Assembly: GCA_026005135.1 (NCBI GenBank)
Contig: BPKM01000006.1
Location: 1-64,000, forward strand
DNA from: Leptospiraceae bacterium
GTDB lineage: Bacteria; Spirochaetota; Leptospiria; Leptospirales; Leptonemataceae
Length of the DNA stretch: 64,000 nucleotides
Direction of reading: 5' to 3'
Part shown: one piece after another, positions 36,005 to 46,076 of the stretch
Position numbering within the stretch: the stretch's first letter is position 1
Layout of the letters: each line of letters opens with the position of its first letter
Made by a program: the position numbers and the translations under genes
Notes under the pieces: generated by a model
What the model saw: only the letters and a program-made list of their open reading frames with translations
Told to the model about the DNA's origin: nothing
Database searches by the model: none

Positions 36005-38815
36005 TTATAATACCCAATAAATCTGGAAAAGTTCAATTTCTGTTTTTATTAATGCTAAATGATGTAATTCTCGAATATGCTCTTCGAGTTCCTTTTTTGC
36101 CTGATTAATAGCATTTTCTGTTCGTGTTAAAATGGCTTTTCGATTAGAAGTTGGATTCATTTTATAACGTAATTTTTCTATATCCTTTTTTTCTTCTAAA
36201 TTTCGTATTTTTTTACCATAGCTGATTTCTAATTTATATTGTTCTTTTATATAGAGTTCCTGTAAACCTTTAAACCAATGTGAGTTTTCATTTTTCGCTT
36301 CTTCTACTAACCATAAATATATTTTTTCTGAAAGTTTTTGAATTGTTTCGAGTTCTGTATTATTTAATGGAATGGTTTCTATGTTTTTTGGTAATTTTTT
36401 TTGTTTTAAGAAGTATTCTTCGATTTCCATTTTTTTTACAATTTGAAATTCCGTAGAGAATATAGATGGAATAAAAACATTGATAATTTCTTTTTTCTCC
36501 TGTAATTGATTTGAATTGTAATGAACAATAAAAACAAAATAGATTCCTTTTTGAGAAATTTCATCTGTTTGAAATTTAATAATACATTTTTTATTAGGAT
36601 GATTTAAATAATATGATAGTGCTTCATCAACTAGGGGGTGTCCTACTGCGAGAAAAATATAGTTATCGTTTTCTACTGCAAGACTGGAATCAAAAACTGC
36701 TAACTTATTTTCTGGTAATAACTGATATATATTAGCATTTTGCTTTAATGAATTTTTAATAGTTTTTATTTTTTTTAATTTATAAATAGAATTTTTATTA
36801 TCTTTTAAATAATTTAAAGTAATTTTTTCGATATGTAAATTATCGATTGTTCTTTCTTTTTGTGTAAATTTATAATAATCTATTAAATTAAAATCAATAA
36901 CAGATGGAGATACAAGATCACTTAATAATTTGTAGGACTTTTTTGCTGTCTCTATTTTATGGCTAATATTTTCTTCGAATTTATCTTTACTAATTTTACC
37001 ACTAACAAAATCCATAATAAATTGACTTAAATTTACTTCTTCTTCTATGCTTCCTAATAGCATATCAGAAGGACCAATAGATTCTTCGAAAATACGTATT
37101 TTATTTTCTAAAATATAAAGTACGCGTTCTGCTACAGTATCTTTTGTAGAAAAATTTAATATTAATACATCATTTTTCTGTCCAAAGCGATGAATTCTTC
37201 CAATTCTTTGTTCCATTTTTAAAGGTGACCATGGTAAATCATAATTTATAAGAACATCAGAAAACTGTAAATTTCTACCTTCGCCACCTGCTTCTGTACA
37301 AATTAGTATTTCTCCTTTTTCTTTAAATTCTAAAATTTCATTTTCTTTTTGTTCAGCTGTTAAACTACCATGAAATACATTTACCTTATATTCATTTAAG
37401 ATTTCCACTAAATAATCCTGAGTTGTTCGAAATTGGGTAAAGATAATGATTTTATTATGACCATTTTTTTTAAGGGATTCTATGGTTTCTTTTAATTTTA
37501 TGGCTTTTGTATCTTGCTTGATCCTTTTACCAAGGGATATTAACCTTGATAGTGTTAAAATTTCTTTTCTTATATCTTGTATAGTATAAGTATGATCTTC
37601 TAAATGTGATATATTTTCTAAAATTTCATCTTCATTTTCTGAATATTCAATAATTTCATCTATATCCATATCTAACTTATTAATTTCTTGATAGGTTTTA
37701 AATAATTTTGTTTCTAACATGAATTTTCTTTTTTCGAGAGCTTTTATAAGTGCTCTTGTAGAAGAATCTAATAATTTCTGAAATACTATCATTATAAAAC
37801 CGATAGCTCGATTTTGAATTTGTTTAGAAAGATTATATTCTTTTTTTACATATTCTGTTGTTTCGTCATAAAAAATTCGTTCTTCTGGAGATAAATCAAA
37901 TTTGATTGTTTTTGCTATTCTTTTAGTAAAACCACCTACGTCTATTTTTCTTCTTCTTATAATAATTTTATCAATTATGTTTCTAATTTTTTTTATACTT
38001 TCTCCATTGCGAGATGGAATTACATATTCCAGAAAAAAAGAATGTTCAGGTCCTAATAAATGTGGATCTAATAGTTTAATTAAAAAATATAATTCTTCTA
38101 TTTTTCCTCTAAAAGGTGTTGCACTTAATAATAATAAGGCTTCTACCTGTTGTGATATTTTATCAGCAAAATGATATGCCTGTGTAATTTTATTATAGTC
38201 TCTTCTTAAACGATGTGCTTCATCGAAAATTGCAAATTCCCATGGTATTTCTAATAATGGTTCATAATATTTTGGATTTTTAATAAAATCAATTGAGGTT
38301 ATAATTTTATTTGTTTTTTTATTTTTAATTAAATGAAAATTTTTATAATTTATAATATCAAAATCTTCATTAAATTTGTTTTTTAATTCTTGTTGCCATT
38401 GAATTTGTAAAGGTGCAGGCACAACTATAATTATATTTTTATAATTTTTTCTTAGCATTAATTCTTTCATGATAAGACCTGCTTCGATCGTTTTACCAAG
38501 ACCAACTTCGTCTGCTAATAGAAATCTTGGTTTTAGGGCATTAATAACGCGATGTGTTGCTTCAATTTGATGTGGTAGTAGTCTTGTTCGAGAATTAGAA
38601 AGACTGGAAAGCTTATCATAAATATAATGAATTCGAATTTTATATGCCTCTAATATTTTTAATGCTAAGAATAAATCTGATTCTTGGTAAAATGAATTAA
38701 AAAAATCATTATAGTTAGCTGGCTCTATAATAGTTTTATTTTCTAAAAAAGAGAAATTTTTTGAAAATAAACTATCTTCACTATCTTTATTTGTGGAAGC
38801 CCCAATATTTTTCAT
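36005..38815 (-). CDS. SNF2/HepA-type helicase
   Basis: This 936-residue SF2 helicase-like ATPase has [16 protein letters not shown] (Q-like motif), Walker [16 protein letters not shown], motif [15 protein letters not shown], motif [14 protein letters not shown], then helicase C with [33 protein letters not shown] and motif [15 protein letters not shown]. After a helical region a C-terminal extension of about 300 residues ends in coiled-coil-like segments. It resembles RapA/HepA proteins that remodel nucleoprotein or recycle RNA polymerase. It overlaps the NUDIX gene by 4 bp at its start. No nuclease or methylase partner is adjacent, so a defence role is not supported. Confidence 0.88.
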   Translation of the reverse strand: MKNIGASTNKDSEDSLFSKNFSFLENKTIIEPANYNDFFNSFYQESDLFLALKILEAYKIRIHYIYDKLSSLSNSRTRLLPHQIEATHRVINALKPRFLLADEVGLGKTIEAGLIMKELMLRKNYKNIIIVVPAPLQIQWQQELKNKFNEDFDIINYKNFHLIKNKKTNKIITSIDFIKNPKYYEPLLEIPWEFAIFDEAHRLRRDYNKITQAYHFADKISQQVEALLLLSATPFRGKIEELYFLIKLLDPHLLGPEHSFFLEYVIPSRNGESIKKIRNIIDKIIIRRRKIDVGGFTKRIAKTIKFDLSPEERIFYDETTEYVKKEYNLSKQIQNRAIGFIMIVFQKLLDSSTRALIKALEKRKFMLETKLFKTYQEINKLDMDIDEIIEYSENEDEILENISHLEDHTYTIQDIRKEILTLSRLISLGKRIKQDTKAIKLKETIESLKKNGHNKIIIFTQFRTTQDYLVEILNEYKVNVFHGSLTAEQKENEILEFKEKGEILICTEAGGEGRNLQFSDVLINYDLPWSPLKMEQRIGRIHRFGQKNDVLILNFSTKDTVAERVLYILENKIRIFEESIGPSDMLLGSIEEEVNLSQFIMDFVSGKISKDKFEENISHKIETAKKSYKLLSDLVSPSVIDFNLIDYYKFTQKERTIDNLHIEKITLNYLKDNKNSIYKLKKIKTIKNSLKQNANIYQLLPENKLAVFDSSLAVENDNYIFLAVGHPLVDEALSYYLNHPNKKCIIKFQTDEISQKGIYFVFIVHYNSNQLQEKKEIINVFIPSIFSTEFQIVKKMEIEEYFLKQKKLPKNIETIPLNNTELETIQKLSEKIYLWLVEEAKNENSHWFKGLQELYIKEQYKLEISYGKKIRNLEEKKDIEKLRYKMNPTSNRKAILTRTENAINQAKKELEEHIRELHHLALIKTEIELFQIYWVL

Positions 38816-39351
38816 ATATGTTGTGGGTAAAATCCTACATGTGTCATTTCAAGTCTATTATTTTTTTTATCATCTATATAAGTTTTTAAAGCAAATTTTA
38901 CAGCTGTAAAAGCAATTTCATTCCATGGAATTTCTTCAAATGAAAATAATTTTGTAGCTAAGGTTTCGTGCCCGGGAGAAAAATCTAAATCCAGCAATTT
39001 TGCTAAAAATAATAAATATACCTGACTAATTTTAGGAATACTATAAACAGTTTGCAGTTTTATAATTTCTACATTCGCATTAGCTTCTTCTTTCGTTTCT
39101 CTAATTGCACCTTCTTCTACACGTTCTCCTAATTCTAAAAAACCAGCAGGTATGGTCCATTTTCCATATTGTGGTTCTATAGCTCTTTTACATAATAATA
39201 TTTTATCTTCGTAAATTGGTATTGTTCCAACAATAATTTTAGGATTCTGATAATGGATTGTATTACAATGTAAACATACATAACGTTCTATGTTATCACC
39301 TTCTGGAATCATTTTTACTATTTCTTTTCCACAATTACTACAATATTTCAT
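38812..39351 (-). CDS. NUDIX hydrolase with N-terminal zinc ribbon
   Basis: This 179-residue protein starts with a zinc ribbon ([10 protein letters not shown]...[14 protein letters not shown]; four Cys). The NUDIX domain follows, with box [27 protein letters not shown] matching Gx5Ex7REUxEExGU apart from Ala/Asn replacements near its end. These enzymes split nucleoside diphosphates linked to another group (NADH, ADP-ribose). The Shine-Dalgarno is AAGGA. Its stop overlaps the helicase ATG (ATGA). The substrate is not predictable from the sequence. Confidence 0.88.
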   Translation of the reverse strand: MKYCSNCGKEIVKMIPEGDNIERYVCLHCNTIHYQNPKIIVGTIPIYEDKILLCKRAIEPQYGKWTIPAGFLELGERVEEGAIRETKEEANANVEIIKLQTVYSIPKISQVYLLFLAKLLDLDFSPGHETLATKLFSFEEIPWNEIAFTAVKFALKTYIDDKKNNRLEMTHVGFYPQHI

Positions 39352-39409
39352 TTTTAATTCCTTTTATTCTAAATTAATTTTTAAGTCTAAGGGTATTTCA
39401 ATTTTATCT

Positions 39410-41830
39410 TCACTTTGTGTGTTTTTTAGAGTGAATTTCGCAAATTATATCTGGTTCTGTACCAATGATAAAGTATTCATTTATAGGATTACATTGAGAA
39501 GAATAAGGGATTTGTCCTGTTAGACTACAAACAGGTTTTTGTATTATTCTAGGCGGTATTTTTTCTTTATAATTATAAGAATAGTTGAATTCTTTTATAA
39601 CATTATATATATAATTACGCCATACAGGAGCTGCAATACTTCCACCACTACTACCTGGTCCTAATGAAATATTTTTATCATATCCTATATAAATGACCGT
39701 AACATTATCTGGTGTAAAACCAGCAAACCATGCATTCGTAAAACGATTTGACGTTCCAGTCTTCCCATATACAGGTATTCCTGGTATATAGGCAGCTCTA
39801 CCTGTACCTTGTTTTACAACATCTTTAAGAATATCTTTTATAATAAAAGCTGTTTCTGGCAATAGGATCTCTTTTATATTAGGCTTTTCTGCTTTATATA
39901 TTACTTTATTTTTTTTGTTTGATTTTTTTATAATTTTTTCTATAAAGTAAGGTTGAATTATACTTCCATTTCTTGGAAAAATTGTATAAGCCGTAGCTAA
40001 TTGTAAAGGTGTAACTTCGTATGAACCTAAAGCGACAGTTGCTTCTTTTGGTAAAGAATTTTCTGGTAAATTTAATATTTTTTCTAAATAGGAATTTACA
40101 ATATCTGAACCAATTTTTGTGTATGCCTGGATTGTTGCTGTATTTCGAGATAAAACTAATGCTTCTCGAACTCGTATTGGTCCTAAATAATTACCACCAT
40201 AGTTTTCTGGTTCGTATTCTGATAAATCTTTATCAATGAATGTAAGAGGAGTATCATCAAGTATTGTTGCCGCTGTAAATTGATGTTCTTTATCTTCAAT
40301 ATTTCTACCATAATGATCTATACCAGCAGAATAAATAAAAGGTTTTAATGCACTTCCTGGTTGTCTTTGAGAAAGAAAACGAAGTAATTGATTTGCTGGA
40401 ATAAATTTTGAGCCACCAACAATTGCTTCTAATTTTCCATTTAAAGGGTTTAAAGAAACAAGTGCACCTTCTATATAATCTGGTTTTAGAGAAGGATCAT
40501 CTATTTCTTTTTTTAGATGGTTTTCTAATGCATTAATTATATTTCTTTCTCCGAATAGATAATTTAATAATAATAAATAATCACGATTTTCACTTAGAAA
40601 TTTTATTTGGAAATCTCTCTCTTCTTTAGTAATTTTTTGTTTAAAATCAGCAATACCAAATAATACTTTAAGTATAGGGAAAGCTTCATTAAAATGTTCA
40701 TCAAAAATTTCAAAATTTTTAAAAGGTTTTTTATATAAAACCTTATTTTTATTAAGTTGTTTTAACCAGTCCTGGAGTGATTTTTCGGCAATTTTTTGTT
40801 TATCTACATTTAGTGTGGTATATATTTCATATCCTCCATTTTCGAGATTTTCTTTTATTTCGTCTGGTAAAATTCTTCGAAGATATTCTGTTGCATAGGG
40901 AAATAAATTTAATCGATTTGTATAGGAACTTTCGTCTGGATAACGATTTAAGGTAATAATATAATTCTGGACTATATTTTTAAATTCTTTTTCTGCTTCT
41001 TCAATAGGAATTTCGCCATTTTCTACAAGACGTTTAAAGGTAACTTCCATTTTTGATATAGATTTTATAGGATTTTTTAAAGGGCTATAAATATTAGGTG
41101 CTGTAGTTAAAGAAGACAGAACAGAAGCTTCTCCAATACTTAGTTCTCTAAAATTTTTACCAAAATAAAATTGTGATGCTGCTTCTATACCAAGGGTTCC
41201 ATGTCCTAGGGGGACTTCATTAAAATAGATTTCTAAAATTTTATGTTTTGGATATTTTAACTCTAACCATAATGATAAACTTATTTCTCTTAGTTTTCTA
41301 ATAATTGTCCTTTCTCTACTAAGAAATCGAAGACGTGCCGTTTGTTGCGTAAGTGTGGAAGCACCTTCTTTGATTTTACCAGCAAGAAAATTAATTATCA
41401 TTGCACGAATGATACCCGGAATATCTATTCCAAAATGTTCTTTAAAACGGATGTCTTCTGCAGCAATAAATGTTTTTATTACGCTAAGTGTTTTAAAATC
41501 ATTTTCTGTTAATTCGATGATCTTTCGATTTTGAGAATAAAATTCTGCATATGGGACTATTTCTCCTTTGCTATTATAACCATAAACAATAGAAGGTCTT
41601 TCGTAATCTTCTATTAACCAAATGATTACTGGATCGCATAGATAAAAAGTCATTAATACTGGCAATAATAAAAGACTTAATATAAAAATAATAAAAGTAC
41701 GTAGTAAATAATTAGGTTTTTGTAGATTTTTTTTTATAATTTGGTTTAGAAAAGTGAATATAATTCGTTCGAAATAGTTTTTATTTTCAAAAATATTACT
41801 ATTAATATTAGAATGTTTTAATTGTTTCAT
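39410..41830 (-). CDS. Class A penicillin-binding protein (peptidoglycan glycosyltransferase/transpeptidase)
   Basis: This protein of about 806 residues is a bifunctional murein synthase. An N-terminal TM segment (LRTFIIFILSLLLLPVLMTF) leads to the GT51 domain with TFIAAEDIRFKEHFGID, EGASTLTQQTARLRFL, and RKLREISLSLWLELKYPKHKILE. The transpeptidase domain has the nucleophile motif SxxK in RQPGSALKPF, SxN in LVLSRNTATIQ, and KTG in VYGKTGTSNRFT. As written it ends at KKHTK. An A6 run (39422-39427 on the + strand) lies just before; deleting one base would add about 14 residues ending at 39364, immediately ahead of the NUDIX Shine-Dalgarno. The flippase gene lies 6 bp upstream. Confidence 0.93.
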   Translation of the reverse strand: MKQLKHSNINSNIFENKNYFERIIFTFLNQIIKKNLQKPNYLLRTFIIFILSLLLLPVLMTFYLCDPVIIWLIEDYERPSIVYGYNSKGEIVPYAEFYSQNRKIIELTENDFKTLSVIKTFIAAEDIRFKEHFGIDIPGIIRAMIINFLAGKIKEGASTLTQQTARLRFLSRERTIIRKLREISLSLWLELKYPKHKILEIYFNEVPLGHGTLGIEAASQFYFGKNFRELSIGEASVLSSLTTAPNIYSPLKNPIKSISKMEVTFKRLVENGEIPIEEAEKEFKNIVQNYIITLNRYPDESSYTNRLNLFPYATEYLRRILPDEIKENLENGGYEIYTTLNVDKQKIAEKSLQDWLKQLNKNKVLYKKPFKNFEIFDEHFNEAFPILKVLFGIADFKQKITKEERDFQIKFLSENRDYLLLLNYLFGERNIINALENHLKKEIDDPSLKPDYIEGALVSLNPLNGKLEAIVGGSKFIPANQLLRFLSQRQPGSALKPFIYSAGIDHYGRNIEDKEHQFTAATILDDTPLTFIDKDLSEYEPENYGGNYLGPIRVREALVLSRNTATIQAYTKIGSDIVNSYLEKILNLPENSLPKEATVALGSYEVTPLQLATAYTIFPRNGSIIQPYFIEKIIKKSNKKNKVIYKAEKPNIKEILLPETAFIIKDILKDVVKQGTGRAAYIPGIPVYGKTGTSNRFTNAWFAGFTPDNVTVIYIGYDKNISLGPGSSGGSIAAPVWRNYIYNVIKEFNYSYNYKEKIPPRIIQKPVCSLTGQIPYSSQCNPINEYFIIGTEPDIICEIHSKKHTK

Positions 41831-41836
41831 ATCATT

Positions 41837-43192
41837 TTACTTCGCTTTTATTTTTTCTAAAAAAGGTGGAAATTTGTCAAATTTAAAATAATAGTAAAAT
41901 AGATAAATTAAAAAAAACCATCCGAGAAATTGAGAAAATAAAGAAGATACTGCTGCACCCATTACACCATATTCTGGAATTAAAAAAAAGTTTAAAATAA
42001 AACTTCCCATCATTCTAAGAGCAGCTTCTATTGCTATTAATACAGGTTGATCTAAAGTAAATAAAGCTGTTCCTAAGGGAGCAAATAAAATTCTTAATAA
42101 AAAACTTGGGAAAATAATCCAAAAGACGTATAAGGATTGATAATATTCTTCTCCAAACCAGAAAGGTATAAACCAGTTTCCAATAAATATTAGAGGAATT
42201 AATAATAAAATTAATAATATAATATAAATATATAATTTTTTAAAATAATTTTTATATTCAATAGAAGTTGTAAATTGACTCATTGTTGGCATAATAAAGG
42301 ATTGCATTGTTGTTAAAAGTATAACTATACCTTGCATAGGAATTCTTGCAGCATTAAATATTCCAGCATCACTTTGATTTTTTAACATTAGTATTTCCAT
42401 CCAATCCGAAAGTATAGCAAAGAAAGAAGCAAGCATAATCCATTGATTATATTTTAATAATCGATTAATCCAATATCTTACTCTTTTCCTTTGTATGGGT
42501 AGAAGAAATATTCGTGCATCAAAAGCAAAAAAATAAAATATCCAGGATATAAATGTTCCAGCCATAAAACAAAACAAAACATGATTAATTTGCAAAACGC
42601 CTTTATTCCAGAAAAAGAAAATCAATAACAATATTATTCGTGTTGTTCCAGTAATTGGGATCCAAAATGTTAAGATTTTATAGTTTTTATGAGAAACAAG
42701 TATAGCATCAAAATAAGAGAAAAAAGACATACCAATTGCAGATAAAAATACTAACCATATATTTGTTAGATGAAAGGGAGATGCAATAATAGGAAATAAT
42801 CCTGTATGAAAATTCCAGACATTTCCATAAAAATTTTCCACCATCCAGTAAAGACAAATCAATAATACCAGTAAAATAGCATAAAATTTTATTCTTAAAG
42901 AAGCACGCAGTAAATAGCTAATTTCGTTTATTTTATTTTTTGTAATTGCTGGAGATAGATATCGAATCATAGAATATTGTAGTCCTACTTCCAATATAGC
43001 TTGAAATACTACAATTCTTGCTAAATACTGACTATATAAACCATGTTCTTCTAATGTTAATAAACGTCCTACAATAAAAGAGAAAATAAGAGAAGAAAGT
43101 GAATGAAAAGATCGTGATAAAAATAAAAAACCGACTCTTAAAATTTTTATAGGTATAAATTTTTCTAATTGTTGAATAAAATATTGTATCAT
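41837..43192 (-). CDS. Polysaccharide/lipid-linked-oligosaccharide flippase (MOP/MATE superfamily)
   Basis: This 451-residue integral membrane protein has 12 to 14 predicted TM segments. N-terminal GFLFLSRSFHSLSSLIFSFIVGR and LTLEEHGLYSQYLARIVVFQ are like Wzx/RfbX flippases, and the last part has EYGVMGAAVSSLFSQFLGWFF. It probably moves a lipid-linked sugar across the inner membrane. A MurJ role is possible given the adjacent class A PBP, but no MurJ-specific motif is evident. Its start overlaps the stop of the glpX-like gene by 4 bp. Confidence 0.75.
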   Translation of the reverse strand: MIQYFIQQLEKFIPIKILRVGFLFLSRSFHSLSSLIFSFIVGRLLTLEEHGLYSQYLARIVVFQAILEVGLQYSMIRYLSPAITKNKINEISYLLRASLRIKFYAILLVLLICLYWMVENFYGNVWNFHTGLFPIIASPFHLTNIWLVFLSAIGMSFFSYFDAILVSHKNYKILTFWIPITGTTRIILLLIFFFWNKGVLQINHVLFCFMAGTFISWIFYFFAFDARIFLLPIQRKRVRYWINRLLKYNQWIMLASFFAILSDWMEILMLKNQSDAGIFNAARIPMQGIVILLTTMQSFIMPTMSQFTTSIEYKNYFKKLYIYIILLILLLIPLIFIGNWFIPFWFGEEYYQSLYVFWIIFPSFLLRILFAPLGTALFTLDQPVLIAIEAALRMMGSFILNFFLIPEYGVMGAAVSSLFSQFLGWFFLIYLFYYYFKFDKFPPFLEKIKAK

Positions 43193-44313
43193 TGAAATAA
43201 TATTTCTTTTTTTCTTAAGTCTCCATCTTCCAGTTCTAATAATTGAACATTATTGATTGTCCATACAACAGTAGAAACAAGATATCTATAGGGCTTTGTA
43301 TTTTCAGATGATTTAACCTTTTTATAAATCTTTCTTACACCAGGAAGCCAGGTCGAAGAATGTATACCAGACATAGTTAAAATACCTTCATCTTTAATCC
43401 ATTCTTCTTCTGAATATATTTTATCAATTAAATTGAATTTTTCTGCTTCCTGTTCTGTTTTTTCATTATGAGGTTGAATTTTACCAAGAAAAATTGAGCC
43501 AGTTGATTTTGCCATAAATGCTTGTATTAAACCTTCTGGTGCTCCATAAGTTCCCATCAATAAATTATACCTTCCTTCTTTTCTAACAATAATTTCTGCA
43601 GATGCAGATATACTTCCAGATTCAATTAAAGCTATTCCTGCTCCAGCCTCTCGAACTTTATCTATAATTTCTTTATGTCTTGGTCTATCCTGTATTACAA
43701 CGGTAAGATCAGATATATTTAAATCTAATGCAATAGCTACAAGTTTAAGAATTTCTATTGGTTCAGCTTCTAATAATTGTTTATTTATAACAATTTTTTT
43801 TCTATCTCCTTCTTCTATGGAAATATATTTATTAATTAATTCTTTATCCTCTGATGAAAGTTTTTTTTGTTCTAATATTTCTGGTTTACCTAATTCCTTT
43901 ACTTCTTTGGGTAATAAGAGTTGCTTCATATAGGTTCCAGGTACAGGTTGAATAGTATCTTTTCTTGCAATTAACATGACGGACATAGAATCTGGTAAAC
44001 CTTTGGAAAAATTCGTAGTACATTCTAAAGGATCTACAACAACATCTAATTCTATATTTTCTTTTAATTTCATACCATATTTTTTACCCTGATCCAGAAC
44101 AGCAGAATTGTCTTTTTCTCCTTCTCCAATTAAAACTCTAATTTTATAAGGTAATTCATTAAGAAGTTTTTCCATTATATTGACAGCTAATTTATCAGCT
44201 TCAAATTTCTTTCCTTTACCAGAAAGTTCATAAACTTCTCTAGCCACAGTATCGGTAATTTTAATAAAATCAGGTGCTATTTCGTGTAAATGTAATATAG
44301 AAGTTTTTTCCAT
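43189..44313 (-). CDS. glpX: Class II fructose-1,6-bisphosphatase-like protein (GlpX family)
   Basis: This 374-residue protein is of the GlpX family, which hydrolyses fructose 1,6-bisphosphate in gluconeogenesis. It has the metal-binding VLIGEGEKDNSAVLDQG and DVVVDPLECTTNFSKGL (family consensus DPIEGT; here Cys replaces Gly), then VIQDRPRHKEIIDKVREAG, LMGTYGAPEGLIQAFMA and a late TMSGIHSS. The length is slightly above the usual ~335 residues. It starts an apparent minus-strand run with the flippase, PBP, NUDIX and helicase genes. The Gly-to-Cys change lies beside the active-site Asp and might alter specificity. Confidence 0.8.
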   Translation of the reverse strand: MEKTSILHLHEIAPDFIKITDTVAREVYELSGKGKKFEADKLAVNIMEKLLNELPYKIRVLIGEGEKDNSAVLDQGKKYGMKLKENIELDVVVDPLECTTNFSKGLPDSMSVMLIARKDTIQPVPGTYMKQLLLPKEVKELGKPEILEQKKLSSEDKELINKYISIEEGDRKKIVINKQLLEAEPIEILKLVAIALDLNISDLTVVIQDRPRHKEIIDKVREAGAGIALIESGSISASAEIIVRKEGRYNLLMGTYGAPEGLIQAFMAKSTGSIFLGKIQPHNEKTEQEAEKFNLIDKIYSEEEWIKDEGILTMSGIHSSTWLPGVRKIYKKVKSSENTKPYRYLVSTVVWTINNVQLLELEDGDLRKKEILFQ

Positions 44314-44784
44314 ATTAAATTACAAATTTAAATTTTAATTCTTATTGGTCAATAAACATTATTTGATATACTTTTCTTAAATTAAAATATAAATTGATTT
44401 GAGTGATTTGAGATAGAAAATAATGTAAGTAGGGTCTACTGAAATTCAAGTTTCTGTATTTTTTGGAAAAGTTAAGAATGCAAATGAATTTAAGTCAATT
44501 ATAACAGGCTTCATAACTCCCATTTTAAAGCAAAATTTTTTATAAAAGCGAAATTTTTTTCAAATAATACTAACATATGTTTAAAAATTTAATACTTTTT
44601 TTAATATCATGAAAAATTGTCTTAAAATGTTGATAAATATTTTTATAAATAGCAAATCATTAACTTTTATACAACAGAGCCATTATAACATTAAAAGAGA
44701 CTTTTTTATTAAGTCATTTCCTCTACATTTATTAAAATGTTGAAAACTATTATTTAATTTATTTACTTTTGCGTAATGTCTGCT
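44314..44784. other. Intergenic region, no gene recognised
   Basis: These 471 bp are AT-rich, with no open frame of note and no tRNA-like fold. A weak hairpin (GACTT...AAGTC, about 44700-44719) might be a terminator remnant. The region presumably contains the promoter for the minus-strand glpX run, but no good match stands out. Confidence 0.45.
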
Positions 44785-45408
44785 CTAAATAAATTTTTTT
44801 AGTAAGTTTTTTATTTCTTTTATATTTGTTTTAGTAAATTCAATTTGATTCTTTTTTTCTACGATAAAAATGTCATTTGCAAAATGGTCTTCTGTATTTG
44901 CTTCAAATTCTAAAATATTTAGATCAGTTAAATATAAAATCTGAGAAATAAAATATAGAAGACCTGGACGATCTTTTGTTTTTAAAAGAATTTTTAAGTA
45001 TCTATCATTTTTTAGAGGGATTAATTCTACTTCTGTATCTGGATATGCATTCATACTATTAATTAAAATTCTGGTTTTATCTGGATAATAAGCTAAGTAT
45101 TCACTCATATGAAGTTCGTTCATTAATAGTTTATAAAGATCTAATTCAATTTTTTCTAAGGTTTCCTGTTTTATGATTATATTATTATTCGCAGGTTCGA
45201 TTGTAAAAATATCTTCAATTTCTTGATTAAATGTTCTAATTTTAGCAGAAAGAATTGTCCATCCATAAACATAGAGAACTCCAGTTATTTTATATAAAAT
45301 ACCTGGGGCATCTTTAAAATTACTAATAATTAATTTCGCTTGTTGGATTTCATTTTTTTTAAAAATTGTTGGTTCAAATATTATATTTCCAGATTTTGTT
45401 ATTAACAT
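44785..45408 (-). CDS. Double ACT-domain protein
   Basis: This 207-residue protein has two ACT-type ligand-binding modules. The first (about 20-100) begins AKLIISNFKDAPGILYKITGVL and the second (about 130-200) begins YLKILLKTKDRPGLLYFISQIL. This resembles the C-terminal regulatory half of GlnD or stand-alone ACT regulators that bind amino acids. There is no catalytic domain. The Shine-Dalgarno GGAGAAAG is 5 bp from the ATG. It is a monocistronic gene; partner and ligand are unknown. Confidence 0.82.
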   Translation of the reverse strand: MLITKSGNIIFEPTIFKKNEIQQAKLIISNFKDAPGILYKITGVLYVYGWTILSAKIRTFNQEIEDIFTIEPANNNIIIKQETLEKIELDLYKLLMNELHMSEYLAYYPDKTRILINSMNAYPDTEVELIPLKNDRYLKILLKTKDRPGLLYFISQILYLTDLNILEFEANTEDHFANDIFIVEKKNQIEFTKTNIKEIKNLLKKFI

Positions 45409-45706
45409 AAACTTTCTCCTATATTTACATTAATAATTATTAGTTGTAGAATTAATTAGCAAATTATATACCCATTTTGAATTTTTATAAATGCTAATAT
45501 ATTAAGCATATATAATTTTGATTGTTTATAAAATTGTCAATATGTCTATATGATAAACAAAATAGCAAATATATTTAATATTAGGAGAATTTAATTTTAA
45601 TTTCGTTTTATAGTTTTGCATCAAAATATATTTATAAATTTATGAAGGTAAAAATAATAATTCAATATTAAATATTTAATAAAAAAAATTAAAATATTAA
45701 AATATA
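45409..45706. other. Intergenic region with no recognised feature
   Basis: About 300 bp of very AT-rich DNA lies between the ACT-domain gene and operator site D. I see no coding potential or strong structure. Confidence 0.45.
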
Positions 45707-45755
45707 TTGTCCAAAATAGAACAAAAAGAACCTAAAATTGTCCCAAATTGGACAA
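45707..45755. promoter_or_regulatory. Tandem-palindrome operator, site D
   Basis: TTGTCC-N6-GAACAA (45707-45724) and TTGTCC-N6-GGACAA (45738-45755) have centres 31 bp apart. It closely matches site C in both half-sites and is followed by the same A-rich stretch. A promoter and Shine-Dalgarno follow. Confidence 0.8.
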
Positions 45756-45792
45756 AATAGAAAAAAAAATTTATTCTTATAAAGAAATTTTA

Positions 45793-45820
45793 TTGAAACC
45801 TTTTTGTCTTTTTTTATACT
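45793..45820 (+). promoter_or_regulatory. Sigma-70-like promoter downstream of operator D
   Basis: A -35 TTGAAA (45793-45798) is followed by a 16-bp spacer and -10 TATACT (45815-45820). AAAGGAG and an ATG (45848) follow. The short frame starting there begins MKKLS and is interrupted 2-4 codons later by the apparent left end of the IS110 element. Confidence 0.55.
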
Positions 45821-45884
45821 ATAAAAAAATATGACAAAGGAGATGAGATGAAAAAGTTGTCTTGTGCGACTCTGAATATAACTG

Positions 45885-46048
45885 TGCCGAAAAGGCATAG
45901 TTAGAGTAGATAGGTTATAGGTTGGATATTTTAATAGGCAAGTTAGCCTGAAAAGGAGATTAATCATACCTATAACCGAATCACATAATAGGCAAAAGCC
46001 TGAATAGGAGTTTGGCAGAGTAGCCGAGATAGAATCTACTCAACTATG
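45885..46048 (+). ncRNA. Candidate bridge RNA of the IS110 element
   Basis: This lies upstream of the transposase, where IS110 elements encode their bridge RNA. A closing stem pairs 45896-45911 (CATAGTTAGAGTAGAT) with 46034-46048 (ATCTACTCAACTATG), 15 pairs with one bulged A. Inside are a 10-bp stem GGTTATAGGT/ACCTATAACC (45913-45922 with 45968-45977) capped by an internal loop and an AGGC/GCCT hairpin (45936-45949), then AGGC-AAAA-GCCT (about 45990-46000) and GGC-AGAGTA-GCC (46014-46025). Two loop-bearing arms are what target- and donor-binding loops need. Which arm binds what is not resolved. Confidence 0.7.
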
Positions 46049-46076
46049 TTTTAAGATTATAGATATGGAGGAAACT

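Noticed and set aside
36005..38815. SNF2 helicase as part of a DISARM-like defence system
   Set aside because: No methyltransferase, DUF1998 or phospholipase-D gene is adjacent; the neighbours are PBP and NUDIX genes, and the sequence looks like HepA/RapA.
45689..45967. Minus-strand frame across operator D and the IS110 left end
   Set aside because: It crosses the operator, promoter and structured RNA region, has no start context, and the sequence looks like translated AT-rich non-coding DNA.
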